A stretch of DNA of 11,834 nt from CAIKZZ01 sp037443765 (GTDB lineage Bacteria > Pseudomonadota > Gammaproteobacteria > Steroidobacterales > Steroidobacteraceae). Every line of letters starts with the position of its first letter. The first letter of the stretch is position 1. Below are positions 1 through 5,660 of the stretch, piece after piece. Both the position numbers and the translations under genes were made by a program. A model generated the notes under the pieces. That model was not told the origin of the DNA and ran no database searches. It saw only the letters and a list, made by a program, of their open reading frames with translations. The stretch is from the NCBI GenBank assembly GCA_037443765.1, contig JBBINS010000092.1, positions 1-11,834 on the forward strand. The letters are read 5' to 3'.

Positions 1-1
1 C

Positions 2-751
2 CGGTGGCTCGACACCGCGACCGGCGTCCCGCCGCCGCCGGCGCCCGCGCCGCCCGCGCGCCGGTCGCGCTCGCGCAAGCCGCTCGTCGAGCTCGACGGG
101 GTCGACCTCTACCGCGACTACCGGCCGGTGATCCGCGGTCTCGACTGGCGCATCGGTGCGGGCGAGCACTGGGCGATCGTCGGTGCGAACGGCAGCGGCA
201 AGTCGACGCTGCTCGCGTGCCTCTACGGCCTCGTGTCGCCGGCGATCGGCGGACGGATCGTGCGGCGCGGCCACGCGCCCGGGTCGCACATCGAGAGCTG
301 GCGGCGCCGCGTCGGCTTCGTCTCGCCGGAGCTGCAGGCCGAGTACCTGGCGCGGGTCACGGTCGGCGAGTTCGTCGTGAGCGGGCTCTCGGCGAGCGTC
401 GGCCTCGACCACCGGCCGTCGGCGCGCGAGCTCGCCCGGGCGCGGGCCGCGCTCGCCGGCGTCGGTCTCGAGGTCGACCTGGTGCGGCCGGCGGCCGAGC
501 TGTCCTACGGCCAGCGGCGCCTGGCGCTTTTCGCCCGGGCGCTGGTGCTGCGCCCGGAGGCGCTGCTGCTCGACGAGCCGTTGACCGGCCTCGACGCGCC
601 GTACCGCGCGCGCGTGCGGACGCTCCTGTCGGCGCTCGCGCGCGCGGGCGTCCAGCTCGTGATCGCCGTGCACCACGCGACCGACCTCGTGCCGGAGGTC
701 CGGCACGTGCTGGCGCTGCGTTCCGGCACCGCGCGCGTGCGGGCGCGCTGA
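2..751 (+). CDS. ModF/PhrA-like ABC ATP-binding protein, C-terminal cassette (5' end outside window)
   Basis: The reading frame is open from the left edge, so only the last 249 residues are visible; the gene starts upstream. Counting the codon at position 2 as residue 1, a proline/alanine/arginine-rich stretch (about residues 9-26) leads into a complete ABC cassette. The cassette has Walker A GANGSGKST at 61-69, a signature motif LSYGQRR at 167-173, Walker B LLLDEP with D191-E192, a D-loop GLD just after it, and the switch histidine at H224/H225. The signature has Tyr where LSGGQ transporters have the first Gly, as in ModF-type proteins (LSWGQ), and the ending with paired His also matches ModF. 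ModF carries two fused cassettes, so the proline-rich stretch is probably the linker after a first cassette. No membrane segment is seen. Family knowledge ties ModF to the molybdate (mod) locus, but its role is not settled. A GTG at 128 could be mistaken for a start, but it lies inside the conserved fold. Confidence 0.8.
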   Translation, partial: RWLDTATGVPPPPAPAPPARRSRSRKPLVELDGVDLYRDYRPVIRGLDWRIGAGEHWAIVGANGSGKSTLLACLYGLVSPAIGGRIVRRGHAPGSHIESWRRRVGFVSPELQAEYLARVTVGEFVVSGLSASVGLDHRPSARELARARAALAGVGLEVDLVRPAAELSYGQRRLALFARALVLRPEALLLDEPLTGLDAPYRARVRTLLSALARAGVQLVIAVHHATDLVPEVRHVLALRSGTARVRAR

Positions 752-754
752 GGC

Positions 755-770
755 GCCGGCGCGCGCCGGC
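755..770 (+). terminator. Perfect 16-bp palindrome after the ABC gene (weak terminator candidate)
   Basis: The 16 bases GCCGGCGCGCGCCGGC are self-complementary and begin 3 bases after the stop codon of the ABC gene. As RNA they could form a 6-bp stem with a GCGC loop. No T tract follows. In DNA this rich in G and C, short palindromes of this kind arise easily, so this is only a candidate. Confidence 0.25.
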
Positions 771-821
771 CGTTGTGCGGCGGCGGCCGAGCAGTCACAG
801 TCGGCAGTCCGGGGAGGGTCC

Positions 822-2075
822 ATGGCGAAACGCTTCACTCTTTACGTCGTGCTGGCCATGCTGCTCGGCATCGTCACCGGCACGATCTGCCACGCGCGGG
901 TCACCGACGCCGCGGCGCTGCAGGCGCTCGGCGGCTACTTCTCCATCGCCACCGACGCGTTCCTGCGGCTGATCAAGATGATCATCGCGCCGCTGGTCTT
1001 CTCGACGCTGTGCGTCGGCATCGCCCACATGGGCGACTTCGGCCGCCTCGGCCGCGTGGGCCTGCGCACGCTCGGCTGGTTCCTGTTCGCCTCGCTCGTG
1101 TCGCTGCTGCTCGGGATCCTGATGGTGACGCTGCTCGCGCCCGGCGCGTCGCTCGGCCTGCCGGTGCCGCCGGGCGACGCCGCGCCCGGCATCCACGCCG
1201 CCGGCCTGACCCTCAAGGACTTCGTCGCGCACCTCGTGCCCCGCTCGCTCGCCGAGGCGATGGCGACCAACGAGATCCTGCAGATCGTCGTGTTCGCGGC
1301 GTTCTTCGGCGTCGGCCTCGCCGCGCTCGGCGAACGCGCCCGGCAGCTCGTCGTGCTGCTCGAGCAGCTCGCGCAGGTGATGCTGAAGGTCACCGGTTAC
1401 GTGATGCTCGCGGCGCCGGTTGCGGTGTTCGCGGCGATCGCCTCGGTCGTGACCACCCAGGGCCTCGGCATCCTCGCCACCTACGGCCGATTCATCGGCG
1501 GCTTCTACTTTTCGCTCGGCGTGCTGTGGCTGACGCTGTTCGCGCTCGGCTTCCTCGTGCTCGGCCGGCGGATCTTCGGCCTCGTGCCGATGATCCGCGA
1601 GCCGGTGCTGCTCGCGTTCTCGACCGCGAGCTCGGAGGCCGCCTACCCGAAGACCCTCGAGCGCCTCGAGCGCTTCGGCGTCAACGAGCGCATCGCGAGC
1701 TTCGTGCTGCCGCTCGGCTACTCCTTCAACCTCGACGGCTCCATGATGTACTGCACGTTCGCGACGCTGTTCATCGCGCAGGCCTACGGCATCGGGCTGA
1801 CGTTCGGCCAGCAGCTGTCGATGCTGCTGCTGCTGATGGTCACGAGCAAGGGCATGGCGGGCGTGCCGCGCGCCTCGCTGGTCGTGATCGCCGCGACCCT
1901 CGCGCACTTCCACATCCCCGAGGCGGGGCTCGTGCTGATCCTCGCGGTCGACCAGTTCCTCGACATGGGCCGCAGCGCCACCAACGTCGTCGGCAACTCG
2001 ATCGCGACCGCGGTGGTGGCCGCGTGGGAGGGCGAGCTCGCACCGGCCGCCGCGGCCGAACGCGGCGCGCCGTAG
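822..2075 (+). CDS. Glutamate/dicarboxylate:cation symporter, DAACS family (GltT/DctA-like)
   Basis: This is an inner-membrane secondary transporter of 417 residues, a normal length for the DAACS (TC 2.A.23) family, which imports acidic amino acids or C4-dicarboxylates with H+ or Na+. The N-terminus starts directly with a hydrophobic helix, and the fold of eight helices plus two re-entrant hairpins can be followed. The serine-rich hairpin 1 is S267-T-A-S-S-E-A-A-Y-P276, helix 7 has N303-L-D-G-S307, hairpin 2 has SKGMAGVPRAS, and helix 8 has D381-M-G-R384 and N388. D381, R384 and N388 correspond to D394, R397 and N401 of the archaeal GltPh structure, where they bind the substrate. DctA proteins usually lack that Asp, so acidic amino acid uptake is somewhat favoured over dicarboxylate. 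A strong Shine-Dalgarno GGGGAGG at 811-817 fixes the ATG. The 70-base gap after the ABC gene suggests independent or loosely linked expression; no clear promoter is visible. Confidence 0.9.
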   Translation: MAKRFTLYVVLAMLLGIVTGTICHARVTDAAALQALGGYFSIATDAFLRLIKMIIAPLVFSTLCVGIAHMGDFGRLGRVGLRTLGWFLFASLVSLLLGILMVTLLAPGASLGLPVPPGDAAPGIHAAGLTLKDFVAHLVPRSLAEAMATNEILQIVVFAAFFGVGLAALGERARQLVVLLEQLAQVMLKVTGYVMLAAPVAVFAAIASVVTTQGLGILATYGRFIGGFYFSLGVLWLTLFALGFLVLGRRIFGLVPMIREPVLLAFSTASSEAAYPKTLERLERFGVNERIASFVLPLGYSFNLDGSMMYCTFATLFIAQAYGIGLTFGQQLSMLLLLMVTSKGMAGVPRASLVVIAATLAHFHIPEAGLVLILAVDQFLDMGRSATNVVGNSIATAVVAAWEGELAPAAAAERGAP

Positions 2076-2079
2076 CGGC

Positions 2080-2460
2080 TCACGCCATGCCGGCCTCGAG
2101 CCGGACCTCGACGACGCCGTCGACGACGCGGACCGGGAACGTGCGCAGCGCCGCGCTCGCGGGACCGGCGAGCACCGCGCCACTGCCGACGTCGAACACC
2201 GCCGCATGCAGCGGGCACGACAGGCGCGTGCCCTTGAGGCGTCCCTCGTCGAGCCGCGCGCAGGCGTGCGTGCAGGTGTTGTCGAGCGCGTGCAGGCCGT
2301 CCTGCGTGCGGCACACGAGGACCTCGCCGCCGGCCGTGGCAACGGCGCGCATCCGTCCGGTCGCGAGCTCGGCGAGCGGGAACAGCCGGTGCCAGCGCGG
2401 TTCGGTCACGGGCGGCCGGACCCGGCGCGGCCATTGCGCCGCCGGCCGGGAAACTGGCAT
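2080..2460 (-). CDS. Small Rieske [2Fe-2S] ferredoxin
   Basis: This is a soluble electron carrier of up to 126 residues. The Rieske ligands are C63-T-H65 and C82-P-L-H85, separated by exactly 16 residues, giving C-x-H-x16-C-x2-H. There is no signal peptide, membrane anchor or oxygenase catalytic domain, so it resembles the ferredoxins of dioxygenase systems or the small NirD-like proteins, not the bc1 Rieske protein. An additional Cys (C67) sits between the ligand pairs. The start is uncertain: the ATG at 2460 has no visible ribosome binding site and gives a basic, proline-rich extension, whereas a GTG at 2409 (residue 18) begins just before the conserved domain (T-E-P-R-W-H). The gene converges on the symporter with a 4-base gap. 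It lies downstream of the PhzF-family gene on the same strand, but a strong hairpin separates them. No oxygenase or reductase is nearby, so the partner is unknown. Confidence 0.8.
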   Translation of the reverse strand: MPVSRPAAQWPRRVRPPVTEPRWHRLFPLAELATGRMRAVATAGGEVLVCRTQDGLHALDNTCTHACARLDEGRLKGTRLSCPLHAAVFDVGSGAVLAGPASAALRTFPVRVVDGVVEVRLEAGMA

Positions 2461-2499
2461 CGTGCGCCGCCGCCGGGCGCCGGCGCGCGAGGAGGGTCG

Positions 2500-2592
2500 A
2501 TGATCGGATCCGTGTTCATGTCCGGGGCGAGCCGCCGACGCGGCGCGGCAGCGCGCGCCGGTACGCCGCGCGCCGGCGTACCGGCGCGTTAG
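2500..2592 (+). CDS. Possible 30-residue small ORF with a strong ribosome binding site
   Basis: An ATG at 2500 is preceded by AGGAGGG at 2490-2496 (4 bases between AGGAGG and ATG), one of the best ribosome binding sites in the window, and is followed by 30 codons ending in TAG. The peptide starts MIGSVFMSGASRRRG and ends with a small Ala/Gly/Pro/Arg-rich stretch encoded by the inverted repeat at 2554-2588. It resembles no protein I know and has no membrane segment or motif. It is the only possible gene on this strand between the Rieske and PhzF genes, both of which run the other way. It may be a genuine micro-protein, a remnant of a lost gene, or chance. Confidence 0.2.
   Translation: MIGSVFMSGASRRRGAAARAGTPRAGVPAR
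2554..2588 (-). terminator. Perfect 15-bp GC-rich hairpin after the PhzF-family gene (T-less terminator candidate)
   Basis: The arms 2554-2568 (CGCGCCGGTACGCCG) and 2574-2588 are perfect reverse complements with a 5-base CGCGC loop. Read on the minus strand, the hairpin begins 16 bases after the stop codon of the PhzF-family gene and separates it from the Rieske gene. No T tract follows on the minus strand. A perfect 15-bp stem including a central GTAC is unlikely to be only a composition effect. It may terminate transcription, protect the 3' end of the phzF mRNA, or both. Confidence 0.5.
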
Positions 2593-2604
2593 GGGCCGGG
2601 CGTG

Positions 2605-3513
2605 TCAGTCGAGGGCGATCTCGGTCGTGAACACGACCCGTGCGGCGCCACTGATGTGAATGCGGCGGGGCTCGTTGCCGTGGACCTCGACCTCGACGTC
2701 GACTTCGCCGGGGCGCTCCATGCTGCGCCCCTGGTAGCCGCGGAACCGGGCGCGGCCGCCCGTCGCCGGCAGCAGCCCGTTCGCGACGAGGTACGCGCCG
2801 AGCATGCCGTGCGCGTTGCCGCTGACCGGGTCCTCGGCGATGCCGAGCACCGGCGAGAACAGCCGCGACTCGGTCGTGCCCGGCCCGCGCGCGTCGCGCA
2901 CGAACAGGAAGTAGCCGTCGGCGCCGACGTGCGGCGTCATGCGCTTCAGCTCCTCGAGGTTCGGCTGCAGCGAGGCGAGCAGGTCGGCGGACCGCAGGCC
3001 GATCATCAGCCGCGTGCTGGTGCGCTTGGTGACGACGACCGGGCACTTCGCGTCGAGCGCCGCAGTGTCGATGCCGAAGATGTCCAGCAGCCGCGCGCGC
3101 GTGTCGGCGTCGATCGCGGGCTGGAACTCCGGCGCCGGGATCGCGACCGAGACGCGCGGTGCCGCGGCGGAGCCCGACACCTCGACGTCGTAGATGCCGG
3201 TCCGCACCTTCTGGCGCAGCTTGCCGGCCTTGCCCTGGCCGGCGGCCAGCCGCGCGACGTGCGCCGCGACGCTCGCGTGGCCGACGAAGCCGACCTCGCG
3301 GGTCGGGGTGAAGAAGCGCAGCCTGACGTCGTGGTCGGGGCCGTCCGGCGGCAGCACGAACGCGGAGTCCGAGTTATTGAGCTCGCGCGCCAGCGCCTGC
3401 ATCTCCACTTCGCTGAGACGCTCGGCACCGAGCACGACGCCGGCCGGATTGCCGGCGAACATCTGGGTCGTGAAGACGTCGATCTGGAAGACGTTGACCG
3501 TGCGCTTGGCCAT
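2605..3513 (-). CDS. PhzF/YddE-family isomerase-like protein
   Basis: This 302-residue protein has the length and double hot-dog (diaminopimelate-epimerase-like) layout of the PhzF family. The N-terminal half runs from VFQIDVFTTQMFAGNPAGV through the active-site loop NNSDSAFV (46-53) and FTPTREVGFVGHAS with H79. The C-terminal half carries FSPVLGIAEDPVSGNAHG with D228 and N233, and ends with the typical ISGAA strand. It is clearly closer to E. coli YddE (GNA in the EDP motif) than to phenazine-making PhzF (GSA). Position 49, where PhzF has its catalytic Glu45, is Asp. No phenazine genes are present, so the substrate is unknown. The ATG at 3513 is chosen because GAGGT lies about 10 bases upstream and the conserved strand begins at residue 6; the frame is open further upstream, but that part runs through the promoter region and into the divergent transporter gene. 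A possible -10 box lies at 3546-3551. Confidence 0.88.
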   Translation of the reverse strand: MAKRTVNVFQIDVFTTQMFAGNPAGVVLGAERLSEVEMQALARELNNSDSAFVLPPDGPDHDVRLRFFTPTREVGFVGHASVAAHVARLAAGQGKAGKLRQKVRTGIYDVEVSGSAAAPRVSVAIPAPEFQPAIDADTRARLLDIFGIDTAALDAKCPVVVTKRTSTRLMIGLRSADLLASLQPNLEELKRMTPHVGADGYFLFVRDARGPGTTESRLFSPVLGIAEDPVSGNAHGMLGAYLVANGLLPATGGRARFRGYQGRSMERPGEVDVEVEVHGNEPRRIHISGAARVVFTTEIALD

Positions 3514-3545
3514 GGGGCGGTAAACCTCAGACTGGCAAGTCCCGA

Positions 3546-3551
3546 ATTCTA
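3546..3551 (-). promoter_or_regulatory. Possible -10 box of the PhzF-family gene
   Basis: On the minus strand the hexamer TAGAAT matches the sigma-70 -10 consensus TATAAT at five of six positions. It lies in one of the few AT-richer patches here, about 32 bases upstream of the ATG, which would give a short leader of roughly 25 bases. No convincing -35 element is visible at 16-18 bases upstream. AGTCC-containing hexamers (3537-3542 and 3553-3558 on the plus strand) flank the box as a short direct repeat, which might be a regulator site or chance. Confidence 0.35.
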
Positions 3552-3608
3552 TCAGTCCGGGCCGGTGGCTGGTGCACTGCGGCCGCCGCCGGTCGGCGGG
3601 GGCGCCCG

Positions 3609-4238
3609 GTGACCCTCGCCGAGGCCCTCGCGGAGCTGGCGACGGTCTGGGCCGGCGTCTCGCCGGTCGAGGTGGTCGCGGCGGCGCTCGGGCTCGTGTA
3701 CCTGGTGCTGGTGATCCTGCAGCACCGCGCCGCCTGGCTAGCCGCGCTCGCCAGCACCGCGCTCTACCTGCTGGTGTTTTACCGGGCACGGCTGTACATG
3801 CAGGGCGCGCTGCAGGTGTATTACATCGCGATCGCGCTCTACGGCTGGTACGCGTGGCGCCGGCAGCCGGACGGCGGCGAGCTGCCGGTGTCGCGGGCGT
3901 CGCGGCGCGTCCAGGCCGCCGGCCTCGCCGGCGTCGCGCTCGCGAGCGCCGCGAGCGCGACCCTGCTCGCGCGCGAGACGGGGTCCGCCGAGCCGATGCT
4001 CGACTCGCTGACGACCTGGGCGAGCGTCTTCACGACCTGGCTGGTCGCCCGCAAGAAGATCGAGAACTGGGCCTGGTGGCTGGTCGTCGACGCGCTGACG
4101 GCGCTCTTGTGCTGGCGCGGGCGGCTGTATGCTTCCATGATCCTGTACGGGCTCTACCTCGGGCTCGTGCTCCTCGGTTGGCGGAGCTGGTACCTCGATA
4201 TGCAGCGACAGACGCGCGCGGCGGAGACGCACGGATGA
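3609..4238 (+). CDS. PnuC/PnuT-family vitamin transporter
   Basis: This is an inner-membrane protein of 209 residues, usual for the PnuC family, which moves nicotinamide riboside (PnuC) or thiamine (PnuT) by facilitated diffusion followed by phosphorylation in the cell. Several hydrophobic helices rich in Trp and Tyr are visible, with family-like segments LLVFYRARLY, LQVYYIAIALYGWYAW, WLVARKKIENWAWWLVVD and YASMILYGLYLGLVLLGW. The start is a GTG at 3609 with a G-rich stretch (about 3596-3602) in the right place; a small hairpin (3586-3590 with 3595-3599) overlaps this site. The stop codon overlaps the ATG of the following kinase-like gene (ATGA), so the two are almost certainly translated together. 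This pairing with a ThiK-like kinase favours a thiamine role over nicotinamide riboside, but sequence alone does not decide it. I looked for a TPP riboswitch core upstream and did not see one. Confidence 0.85.
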   Translation: MTLAEALAELATVWAGVSPVEVVAAALGLVYLVLVILQHRAAWLAALASTALYLLVFYRARLYMQGALQVYYIAIALYGWYAWRRQPDGGELPVSRASRRVQAAGLAGVALASAASATLLARETGSAEPMLDSLTTWASVFTTWLVARKKIENWAWWLVVDALTALLCWRGRLYASMILYGLYLGLVLLGWRSWYLDMQRQTRAAETHG

Positions 4239-5104
4239 CGGCGGTGTCCCCGCGGGAGCTCGAGACCGCGCTCGGCGGCTTCGCGGCGGGGCGGGACGCG
4301 CTCGCCGCCGGACTCGCGGTCGAGCCGCTGCACGGCGGGGGTTCGAACCGCAGCGTGCGCGTGACGTCGGCGGCCGGCGACTGGGTCGTGCGCCTTGCCG
4401 GTGCCGCGGACGCGGCCTTCGGCATCAACCGCGTCGCCGAGCGCCAGGTGCACGCGGCCGCCGCGAGCGCGGGCTTTGCGCCGGCGCTCGTGCACGCGGA
4501 GCCCGAGCGCGGCCTGCTGATCACCGAATTCGTGACCGGCAGGCCGATGTCGCGCGAGGAGCTGCGCAGCCCCGGCGGGCTGCGCGCGCTCGGCGCCCGG
4601 CTCGGCGAGCTGCACCGGCTGCCCCCGCCGCGCAGCGTCCGCCGCCTCGACGTCCACGAGCTGCTCGCCCACTACCTCGAACTCGACGACGTACCGCCGG
4701 GCCCGGTGCCGCGCACCGAGCTCGCGGCGCAGCTGCGCGGGTCGCTCGCGACCTACCGGCGCGGCGTCGCCGCGTTCTGCCACAACGACCTGCACTGGCG
4801 GAACGTCATCGCGGCCGACCGGCTGTGGTTCGTCGACTGGGAGTACGCAGGGGTCGGTGATCCGCTGTTCGAACTCGCCGGGGTCATCGGCTACCACGAC
4901 CTCGACGCCGCCGGGCGCGAGCTGCTGCTCGCCGCCCACGGCGGGACCTTCAGGCCGGCGGCGGTCGAGCAGATGTGCCGCGTGTTCGACTGCCTGCACG
5001 CGCTCTGGCTCGACGCAGCGCGCGGCTGGGACGCCCTCGAGCCGGAACGGCGCGAGGCACTGCTCGCGCGCCTCGCGGTCGACCCGGCGCAGCGCGGCGC
5101 GTAG
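4235..5104 (+). CDS. Aminoglycoside/choline kinase-like phosphotransferase, probable thiamine kinase (ThiK-like)
   Basis: This 289-residue cytoplasmic kinase of the APH/choline-kinase fold starts at the ATG overlapping the transporter's stop codon. A glycine-rich loop GGGSN is at 34-38, and the strand WVVRLAG has Arg53 where many kinases have the ATP-contacting Lys, as in E. coli ThiK (VVRQ). A helix glutamate is at E69, the linker is ITEFVTG, the catalytic Brenner motif is H183-N-D185-L-H-W-R-N190, and the metal-binding motif is D201-WEYAGVGDPLFELA. The DWEYAG-GD-ELA block is the same as in ThiK/YcfN and LicA-type choline kinases. Known ThiK makes thiamine monophosphate from thiamine. Coupled to a PnuC/PnuT transporter, this enzyme would trap the imported vitamin by phosphorylation; that is inference. 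Choline, ethanolamine or another small alcohol cannot be excluded. A GC hairpin starts directly after the stop codon. Confidence 0.8.
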   Translation: MTAVSPRELETALGGFAAGRDALAAGLAVEPLHGGGSNRSVRVTSAAGDWVVRLAGAADAAFGINRVAERQVHAAAASAGFAPALVHAEPERGLLITEFVTGRPMSREELRSPGGLRALGARLGELHRLPPPRSVRRLDVHELLAHYLELDDVPPGPVPRTELAAQLRGSLATYRRGVAAFCHNDLHWRNVIAADRLWFVDWEYAGVGDPLFELAGVIGYHDLDAAGRELLLAAHGGTFRPAAVEQMCRVFDCLHALWLDAARGWDALEPERREALLARLAVDPAQRGA

Positions 5105-5142
5105 CGGTCGCGCGCCGGCCGCGAAACGGCCGCGCGCCACCG
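5105..5142 (+). terminator. GC-rich hairpin directly after the kinase gene (T-less terminator candidate)
   Basis: The first base after the stop codon opens a stem of 5105-5121 with 5127-5142: eleven pairs with one bulged C (5115), a C-C mismatch, then four more pairs, capped by a CGAAA loop. The following bases are GC-rich with no T tract. It fits transcription termination or mRNA 3'-end protection for the transporter-kinase operon. The rest of the gap up to 5252 holds a short inverted repeat (5160-5165 with 5176-5181) and an A5 run, with no convincing promoter. Confidence 0.45.
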
Positions 5143-5252
5143 CCGCCGCACCCGAATATGTCGCCTGCGCCGTCCGGCGACGGACAAAAACAGTTGCACG
5201 GCGGCCCTGCTGCGCCGCAAGATCCCGCGCCGACCGGCATCCGGAGTATCGA

Positions 5253-5570
5253 ATGGCTGAGATCGTGATCGTCGACCGCGATGGCAAGGAACACACGGTC
5301 CAGGGACGCGTCGGCGTCTCGGTGATGGAGACGCTGCGCGAAGTCGACTACGGCGTCGCGGCGATCTGCGGCGGGATGTGCTCGTGCGCGACCTGCCACG
5401 TCTACGTCGACGAGGCCTGGGCGGCACGCCTGCCGCCGCGGCAGGGCGACGAGCAGGAGCTGCTGCAGGAGCTGACGAGCTTCCGGCCGGCGACGTCGCG
5501 GCTGTCCTGCCAGGTGCCGTTCACCGAGGCGCTGTCGGGGCTCAGGGTCGCGATCGCCCCCGACGATTGA
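5253..5570 (+). CDS. Adrenodoxin/putidaredoxin-type [2Fe-2S] ferredoxin
   Basis: This is a small soluble electron carrier of 105 residues. The cluster ligands are C39, C45, C48 and C86 (C-x5-C-x2-C ... C), the same numbering and spacing as putidaredoxin, and the block CSCATCHVYVDEAW is typical of this ferredoxin type, which hands electrons from an FAD reductase to cytochromes P450 or similar oxygenases. An additional Cys (C43) lies within the cluster loop. It differs from the ISC-operon Fdx in context: no isc, hsc or iscX genes are near. The ATG at 5253 has GGAG at 5243-5246 in good position. A clear intrinsic terminator follows at 5605-5636, so it appears to be a single-gene transcript. No P450 or ferredoxin reductase is encoded in the window, so its partner is unknown. 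Confidence 0.88.
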   Translation: MAEIVIVDRDGKEHTVQGRVGVSVMETLREVDYGVAAICGGMCSCATCHVYVDEAWAARLPPRQGDEQELLQELTSFRPATSRLSCQVPFTEALSGLRVAIAPDD

Positions 5571-5604
5571 GCGCCGGCGGCGCGGCGTGCGCGCCACCCG
5601 TCAG

Positions 5605-5636
5605 AGCTGACGGTTTCCGGCAGCTTTGACTTTTTT
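5605..5636 (+). terminator. Intrinsic terminator after the ferredoxin gene
   Basis: The arms 5605-5613 (AGCTGACGG) and 5617-5625 (CCGGCAGCT) pair over nine positions with a single A-G mismatch and a TTT loop. They are followed by TTGAC and six T residues (5631-5636). It lies 34 bases after the ferredoxin stop codon. It is the only hairpin plus T-run in the window. The same 21 bases are an imperfect palindrome and could also be a regulator's operator, because they abut the putative tetR promoter. Confidence 0.7.
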
Positions 5637-5654
5637 GAGACTCCGACCCATTCT
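5626..5654 (+). promoter_or_regulatory. Putative tetR promoter, implying a leaderless mRNA
   Basis: TTGACT at 5626-5631 matches the sigma-70 -35 consensus at five of six positions. After a 17-base spacer comes CATTCT (5649-5654), a weak -10 keeping the important second A and last T. The expected transcription start is then at or next to the tetR ATG at 5661, which has no Shine-Dalgarno sequence. The -35 lies inside the T-rich tail of the ferredoxin terminator. Confidence 0.4.
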
Positions 5655-5660
5655 CGGCCG

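Noticed and set aside
128..130. GTG as the start codon of the ABC protein
   Set aside because: It lies between the first conserved strands of the cassette (VELDGVDLY precedes it in the same open frame), so the true start is further upstream, outside the window.
795..2342. A 515-codon open frame on the minus strand opposite the symporter gene
   Set aside because: Its translation is low-complexity Arg/Glu/Ala/His-rich and resembles no family, while the opposite frame is a clear DAACS transporter. Long antisense frames are expected at this GC content.
773..2503. A 576-codon open frame on the plus strand in another frame across the symporter and the Rieske gene
   Set aside because: The composition is Arg/Ala/Pro-rich shadow sequence and it crosses two well-supported genes.
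3514..3608. A TPP riboswitch in front of the PnuC/PnuT-family gene
   Set aside because: I looked for the CTGAGA core and the downstream ACCTGATC-type element on the plus strand and found neither; the space is also only about 95 bases and shared with a divergent gene.
2602..3612. A 336-codon plus-strand frame opposite the PhzF-family gene
   Set aside because: It shows no recognisable motif and is the antisense of a clearly conserved protein.
3514..3789. An upstream extension of the PhzF-family frame adding about 92 residues
   Set aside because: The extension is low-complexity, runs through the apparent promoter and into the divergent transporter gene, and family members start where the ATG at 3513 does.
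3572..4234. An upstream extension of the kinase frame overlapping the transporter gene
   Set aside because: The residues are Arg/Ala-rich shadow sequence of the transporter; the ATGA overlap at 4235 gives a kinase of normal length.
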